A DNA stretch of 20,417 nt from Bacteroidales bacterium (lineage in GTDB: Bacteria; Bacteroidota; Bacteroidia; Bacteroidales; UBA10428). The notes beneath the pieces were generated by a model, which was not told where the DNA came from, did no database searches, and was given only the letters and a program-made list of their open reading frames with translations. The position numbers were made by a program, and so were the translations under genes. Location: contig DAOUOU010000016.1 in assembly GCA_030626465.1 (NCBI GenBank), positions 1-20,417 on the forward strand, in the 5' to 3' direction. The first letter of the stretch is position 1, and every line of letters starts with the position of its first letter. Positions 16,333 through 20,417 of this stretch are shown here, piece after piece.

Positions 16333-16668
16333 ATGAGTACCCGACAGAACAAGGTATCAAAACAGATACAAAAAGATATAGCAGATATTTTACTGCATCA
16401 CCGCGATGACATGGCTCACGGAAAGATGCTTACAGTTACCAATGTAAGGATAACTCCGGATTTAGGAATAGCAAAGATATACATCAGTGTTTTCCCTTCC
16501 GCCGGAAGTAATGAGTATATTCAACTCCTTAACGAACGCAGAAACATGTTTAGAAATGAACTAGGCAGAAAGCTGCGCCATCAGCTCAAAAAAGTACCTG
16601 AAATCAACTTTTATCTTGATGATTCACTCGATTATATTGATCATATTGATAACCTCCTCAAAGAATAA
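16333..16668 (+). CDS. rbfA: Ribosome-binding factor A
   Basis: RbfA binds the 30S subunit and helps mature the 5' end of 16S rRNA. The 111-residue length is typical. The single KH-like domain shows the usual landmarks: TRQNKVSKQIQKDIADILL at the N-terminus, LTVTNVRITPDLGIAKIYIS in the middle, and RNELGRKLRHQLKKVPEINF towards the end, with the terminal DDSLDYIDHIDNLL. It lies 5 nt before the lipoprotein-export permease gene, so the two are read as one unit. Confidence 0.95.
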   Translation: MSTRQNKVSKQIQKDIADILLHHRDDMAHGKMLTVTNVRITPDLGIAKIYISVFPSAGSNEYIQLLNERRNMFRNELGRKLRHQLKKVPEINFYLDDSLDYIDHIDNLLKE

Positions 16669-16673
16669 ACAAT

Positions 16674-17897
16674 TTGAATTTTCCTTTTTTTATAGCACAC
16701 CGATATGTCATAGCAAAAAAATCACACAATGCTATTAATATAATTGCAGCTATATCAATAATAGGTATCTCGATAGGAACAATTGCCTTTATAACGATCT
16801 TATCGGTTTTCAACGGATTCGATGAAGTTGTTCGTGGTCTTTTCAATTCGTTCTATGCCGATCTGGAAATAGTTCCAAAACAGGGAAAGACTTTTACTAT
16901 CAGCGAGGAAAAGATCCGTGAGATTCATGAGATGGATGCTGTACTGGATATTGGAAGTATTGTTGAAGAAAACGCTTTACTGATATATGGAAATCGCCAG
17001 ACTGTAGCAACTGTAAGGGGTGTAGATTTAAATTATGCTTCCATAACAGGAATAGATACCCTGGTGGTTGATGGTGATTTTACGCTATACAAAGGAAATA
17101 CTCCTTTTGCAATTGTCGGGCGTGGAATAAAATACACTCTCAACATGGAGCTGGAATTTAGTGACGTCTTAAAAATTATTGTGCCCCGCCGTACCAGCAA
17201 AATATCTTTAGATCCCAACCGCAGTCTGAATTCGAAACTTATCCGGCCATCAGGATTTTTCATATCGCAACCTGAATTGGAAATCAAATACGTTCTTGTT
17301 CCGCTTAAGTTTGCGATGGCACTATTTGATTATGAGAATGAAATTTCTGCCATGGAAATTAAACTTGCACCAAATGCGAATGAGACAAGAACGCAAAGAA
17401 GAATTCAGGAAATTGCAGGAGATGATCTGATAGTAAAAAACAGAATTCAGCAAAATGAGTTGCTTTACAAAACAATGAAATCTGAGAAGTGGGCTATTTT
17501 CTTTATCTTGTTTTTTATCCTTCTCGTTGCATCTTTCAATGTAGTTGGCTCTCTTACTATGCTAATCATTGAAAAGAAAAATGACATACAAACCCTAAGG
17601 CATTTGGGTTCGACTATGCTGACAATTAAGAAGGTATTTCTGATGGAAGGACTGATCATTTCATTTATGGGTGCAATTGCCGGTTTATTAATAGGAAGTA
17701 TGATATGCCTTGCTCAACAGGAGTTCGGATGGGTAAAACTCCAGGGAGCGGGAACATTTGTTATTGATTCTTACCCTGTTAGAATTATGTTCACTGATAT
17801 AGTTCTTGTGCTAATAGTTGTTTCTGCGATCGGTTTTTTTGCCTCCTGGTATCCTATCCGCTTTATAACCCGAAAATACTTGTCAATTGAGAATTAG
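16674..17897 (+). CDS. LolC/LolE-type ABC permease (FtsX-like)
   Basis: This inner-membrane subunit belongs to an ABC machine that extracts outer-membrane lipoproteins for LolA; the ATPase LolD is not in the window. It has 407 residues. The N-terminal helix comes first (about 20-45, NAINIIAAISIIGISIGTIA, with FNGFDEVVRG after it), then a large periplasmic domain (about 50-265), then three helices near 273-297, 318-345 and 367-392 that form the FtsX domain, with LTMLIIEKKNDIQTLRHLGS as the coupling segment. The start codon is TTG at 16674: it sits 5 nt after the rbfA stop, and the resulting MNFPFFIAHRYVIAKKSHNA is the usual beginning in the phylum. The next ATG is too far in. LolC and LolE cannot be told apart here. 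Confidence 0.93.
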   Translation: MNFPFFIAHRYVIAKKSHNAINIIAAISIIGISIGTIAFITILSVFNGFDEVVRGLFNSFYADLEIVPKQGKTFTISEEKIREIHEMDAVLDIGSIVEENALLIYGNRQTVATVRGVDLNYASITGIDTLVVDGDFTLYKGNTPFAIVGRGIKYTLNMELEFSDVLKIIVPRRTSKISLDPNRSLNSKLIRPSGFFISQPELEIKYVLVPLKFAMALFDYENEISAMEIKLAPNANETRTQRRIQEIAGDDLIVKNRIQQNELLYKTMKSEKWAIFFILFFILLVASFNVVGSLTMLIIEKKNDIQTLRHLGSTMLTIKKVFLMEGLIISFMGAIAGLLIGSMICLAQQEFGWVKLQGAGTFVIDSYPVRIMFTDIVLVLIVVSAIGFFASWYPIRFITRKYLSIEN

Positions 17898-18068
17898 AGA
17901 GAGATTATTGTCTTTTTGCTGAATATCAAAGTTTTATTAACAATTTCTCCTACTGGTGTATCCTGATAACTTATTGAATAAGTGTTAATTAAGCCTATTA
18001 TTATGGTCATCCCCTTTTCAACCTCTCTTCAAAGACTATTTTTCCACCTGTGTTTTTGATATATTTTT

Positions 18069-18788
18069 ATGCTGGAAAGCAGATTTGAGGTATCCAGCCT
18101 TGAAACTTATTGTCTTACAGTGCGTAGAAAAATATACACTTTTAAAGTGAAATTTTTTATTAAATATACATTCTCAGGCATGATCACTCTCAATCTCATT
18201 GCATTTCTCACCTTGAGTTTTTTATATGTCCCTGAGAGTAAGGCAGAAAACGCTGATCTATCAGTGCTTGTAACACATGTTAGTTGCAGCGGAGCAAAAG
18301 ATGGTGCAATACAAATTGTAGTGCCTGATAAAATAACCAGGTCATTTACTATCGTAGTTAAAGATACTCTCTCAAATGTTCTGATTCAATTTAATGAGAA
18401 TTCTCCAAAGCCTCTTCACATCGACGAATTGGAATCTGGGCACTATACTGTTTGGTATAGATCAGGTAAAAAAGCAGATAGTATAAATGCAAAAATTGAA
18501 AGTCCGGAAAACCTTAAAGCCAATCTAATTACTATAGAAAGCATCAGCGGCCAGGGAGAATCACTTTCAGCAACAATCAAAGCCAATCCAACGGGTGGTA
18601 CTGCTCCCTATACTATCAACTGGAGTGAAAATACAAATAATCAGGAAGGGGCAATTGCTACCAATCTTCCGATGGGGGTATACCGAAGCACAATAAATGA
18701 TGCAAATAATTGCGGGTCTGTATCGGCAACCTTTTTTTTGTTTGAATCTGAAATAGAAAAATTCAAAAAAGAAACAGAAAAAAAATGA
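18069..18788 (+). CDS. Secreted SprB-repeat-like protein, first of an adhesin trio
   Basis: This is a 239-residue exported protein. As read from the ATG at 18069 it has a long 37-residue lead before the hydrophobic core (MITLNLIAFLTLSFLYVPES, then KA). A GTG start at 18147 would give KFFIKYTFSG plus that core, a much more normal signal peptide, and may be the true start. After it comes a beta-rich domain (about 60-150; LSVLVTHVSCSGAKDGAIQI, ELESGHYTVWYRS). Then a SprB-type repeat (about 165-230) has NPTGGTAPYTINW, LPMGVYRSTINDANNCG and SATFFLF. It ends in a charged helix. SprB repeats are typical of surface proteins exported by the type IX system, but no C-terminal sorting domain is seen here. 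The next gene overlaps it by 4 nt. Confidence 0.8.
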   Translation: MLESRFEVSSLETYCLTVRRKIYTFKVKFFIKYTFSGMITLNLIAFLTLSFLYVPESKAENADLSVLVTHVSCSGAKDGAIQIVVPDKITRSFTIVVKDTLSNVLIQFNENSPKPLHIDELESGHYTVWYRSGKKADSINAKIESPENLKANLITIESISGQGESLSATIKANPTGGTAPYTINWSENTNNQEGAIATNLPMGVYRSTINDANNCGSVSATFFLFESEIEKFKKETEKK

Positions 18789-19162
18789 AACGTATACTAA
18801 AACTTAATGTTATAAAGAGATTATTTTTTGCGGCCTTTTTTATGATGCTGATGATACCTTTTAATATCAATTTAAAGGCTCAAAATGCAGAATTGGATTT
18901 CACAGTTGAAATAACAGATGCGAGTTCAAACAATAACAATGATGGTAGTATAACTATTGTTGTTAATGGGAACGATTCTGAATATTCTTTTTTGATTTAT
19001 GATAAAGAACCATGGGATGGTGGTGAAAAAATTGCAGCTGATTTTCAATCAAGTGCAAAGTATACTTTTACCAATTTGAAAGCTGGTAGTTACTTTGTGT
19101 GTGTTCAAAATAGTGCTAAAGTGACAAGATGCATGTATGTATCTATAAATTCACCAAAATAA
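18785..19162 (+). CDS. Small secreted single-domain protein coupled to the preceding gene
   Basis: This is a 125-residue protein with a clear signal peptide (MKRILKLNVIKRLFFAAFFM ... IPFNINLKAQ, cleavage after about residue 33). One small beta domain follows: ELDFTVEITDASSNNNNDGS, then SEYSFLIYDKEPWDGGEKI and FTNLKAGSYFVCVQNSA. The ATG overlaps the previous stop as ATGA, so its translation is probably coupled to that of the upstream gene. The YSFLIYDKEPWDGGEKI stretch resembles YSYYLFDGDPFGGGNLI near the N-terminus of the next protein, so this looks like a stand-alone copy of that adhesin's first domain. No catalytic motif is present. Confidence 0.85.
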   Translation: MKRILKLNVIKRLFFAAFFMMLMIPFNINLKAQNAELDFTVEITDASSNNNNDGSITIVVNGNDSEYSFLIYDKEPWDGGEKIAADFQSSAKYTFTNLKAGSYFVCVQNSAKVTRCMYVSINSPK

Positions 19163-19183
19163 ACTTAAAGCAATTTTAAGGTT

Positions 19184-20417
19184 ATGATAGCGAAAAAATA
19201 TTTCACAGGGATTTTTATAGCCCTTATTACTCTTCACAGTAATTACGTTTTTGCTCAAACATTCAATCTTTCAACCGACGATGTCAGTTGCGTTGTAGGA
19301 CAAGGAAGAATAATCGTTAATGTTACATCCGGTACTGCACCTTATAGCTATTATTTATTCGATGGAGATCCGTTTGGTGGAGGTAATCTTATTGACAGTG
19401 AACTTAACACATTAAGTATTACACATATATTCGCTGATTGGACTGCTGCCACTTATTGGGTTGGTGTTGCAGCGTTGGAAGGAACTTTAATCCAATCAAT
19501 AGTTTTAAGTACTGTTCAGGATGAAGCATTGTCTGTGCCTACTATTTCTGTAGTTCAGGGACCTACCTGCATCAACTCAAATAATGGTATTCTCTCGGCC
19601 AGTGCAACGGGAGGAAATCCTCCCTATACCTATGATTGGGATCCGGGAGGAGAGATCACTCAGAGTATCTCCGGTATCGGGCAGGGAACCTATACTGTTA
19701 CGGTTAATGATTCCTATAATTGCGGGCCAAACAACCAGAGGGTACTTTTTTTCTATTACGGTGTTCACGATAGCATTCCTGATTCTCTAAATGCCGGTCA
19801 GATTGGAGGTACACAGCAGATTTGTTATGGAGGTGATCCTTCAATCCTGACAAATACGATCGCTCCAAGCGGAGGACGGGGATCATATACTTATTCATGG
19901 CAGTACCAATCGAATTGTGCAGGAGTATGGATACCTATCGCCGGAGCAACAAATCCAACCTACGATCCCCCTGCAGGATTAACTGAAACACGATGCTATA
20001 GAAGAATTGTAACAAACACTTGTGGTGTTGTAAACACGAATACTGTTACTGTTACGGTCAATCCTTTGCCTACAGTCTTTAATGTAACAGGGGGAGGAAC
20101 TTTTTGTGCCGGAGGAGCCGGTGTGCCAGTCGGACTTGATGGTAGCCAGGTGGGTGTCAATTACCATCTCTACAGGGATGGCAGTCCAACCGGTACTATT
20201 GTAGCTGGTACCGGGGCGGCTATATCTTTCGGAAATCAAACAGTTGCCGGTACTTATACCGTTTTGGCCATAAATGCTTCCACTGTATGTCAAAATAATA
20301 TGAATGGCAATGCGGTAATCACTGTCGATCCTCTTCCCGTTGTTTTCAATGTTACCGGTGGCGGCAGCTATTGTGCCGGAGGGCCAGGCGTACCCGTAGG
20401 CCTTGATGGCAGTCAGG
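19184..20417 (+). CDS. Large repeat adhesin, 3' end outside window
   Basis: The frame from the ATG at 19184 is open to the right edge (411 codons seen, no stop). A signal peptide comes first (MIAKKYFTGIFIALITLHSN ... VFAQ). The first beta domain spans about 26-120 (LSTDDVSCVVGQGRIIVNV, YSYYLFDGDPFGGGNLI). A SprB repeat lies at about 122-190 (GPTCINSNNGILSASATGGN, PPYTYDWDPGG, GIGQGTYTVTVNDSYNCG). An Ig-like linker domain follows (SWQYQSNCAGVWIPIAGATN). From 20063 an 89-residue repeat begins with PLPTVFNVTGGGTFCAGG and starts again at 20330. Proteins of this build are usually long, cell-surface and sorted by the type IX system; the sorting domain would lie beyond the window. It starts 21 nt after the small coupled protein, and I expect one transcript for the three. 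Confidence 0.9.
   Translation, partial: MIAKKYFTGIFIALITLHSNYVFAQTFNLSTDDVSCVVGQGRIIVNVTSGTAPYSYYLFDGDPFGGGNLIDSELNTLSITHIFADWTAATYWVGVAALEGTLIQSIVLSTVQDEALSVPTISVVQGPTCINSNNGILSASATGGNPPYTYDWDPGGEITQSISGIGQGTYTVTVNDSYNCGPNNQRVLFFYYGVHDSIPDSLNAGQIGGTQQICYGGDPSILTNTIAPSGGRGSYTYSWQYQSNCAGVWIPIAGATNPTYDPPAGLTETRCYRRIVTNTCGVVNTNTVTVTVNPLPTVFNVTGGGTFCAGGAGVPVGLDGSQVGVNYHLYRDGSPTGTIVAGTGAAISFGNQTVAGTYTVLAINASTVCQNNMNGNAVITVDPLPVVFNVTGGGSYCAGGPGVPVGLDGSQ
20063..20417 (+). repeat. 89-residue (267-nt) tandem repeat inside the adhesin
   Basis: The codon for the first Pro of PLPTVFNVTGGG is at 20063 and that of PLPVVFNVTGGG at 20330, exactly 267 nt apart. The visible 29 residues of the second unit match the first at 25 positions, including CAGG, GVPVGLDGSQ and the TGGG core. 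More units probably follow beyond the edge. Confidence 0.9.

Noticed and set aside
17969..17983. ACTTATT-G-AATAAGT palindrome after the permease gene
   Set aside because: A 7-bp AT-rich dyad with a 1-nt centre cannot form a normal hairpin, and nothing links it to a regulator.
19979..20293. Minus-strand 104-codon frame at the right end
   Set aside because: Antisense to the adhesin repeat; its composition mirrors the repeat rather than an independent protein.

Overview
The window reads as chromosomal DNA of a member of the Bacteroidota, most likely a Bacteroidales-type environmental lineage. Four things point there: a low-GC, gene-rich layout; several copies of the phylum's TAnnTTTG -7 promoter box (one with a TTG exactly 19 nt upstream); a periplasmic Reg_prop/Y_Y_Y sensor kinase; and SprB-repeat secreted proteins. 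No phage, plasmid, insertion sequence, CRISPR array, tRNA or rRNA was found.

Layout. Positions 1-1641 (minus) hold the 5' part of a membrane-anchored DUF3352-like protein that runs off the left edge. A TonB-dependent receptor is read divergently from it, followed by uracil-DNA glycosylase (ung) and a 1115-residue two-component sensor kinase. Convergent to the kinase is a two-gene minus-strand operon from one consensus promoter: a PchB/AroQ-type chorismate mutase (or isochorismate-pyruvate lyase), then a DRE-TIM (HMGL/DmpG-like) aldolase. The plus strand then carries a small membrane protein, a GTG-initiated acidic protein, and a second DUF3352-like protein with MORN/YwqK-like repeats at its C-terminus. 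This is a full-length paralogue of the protein at the left edge. Next are a secreted M48-like protein whose HExxH motif has decayed to EAVAH, then trpS on the minus strand.

After a 450-nt gene-free stretch full of degenerate short repeats comes rbfA followed by a LolC/E-type lipoprotein-export permease with a TTG start. The right end holds three consecutive secreted proteins. The first two overlap by 4 nt. The second resembles the N-terminal domain of the third, which is a large SprB/89-residue-repeat adhesin cut by the window edge.

How the genes work together. Housekeeping genes (ung, trpS, rbfA, lolC/E) are mixed with envelope functions: TonB uptake, periplasmic sensing, lipoprotein export and surface adhesins. 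The two places most likely to hold undescribed biology are the mutase-aldolase operon and the coupled adhesin trio. The duplicated DUF3352 proteins and the inactivated M48 protein come next. All functional assignments rest on motif recognition by eye, not on database searches.
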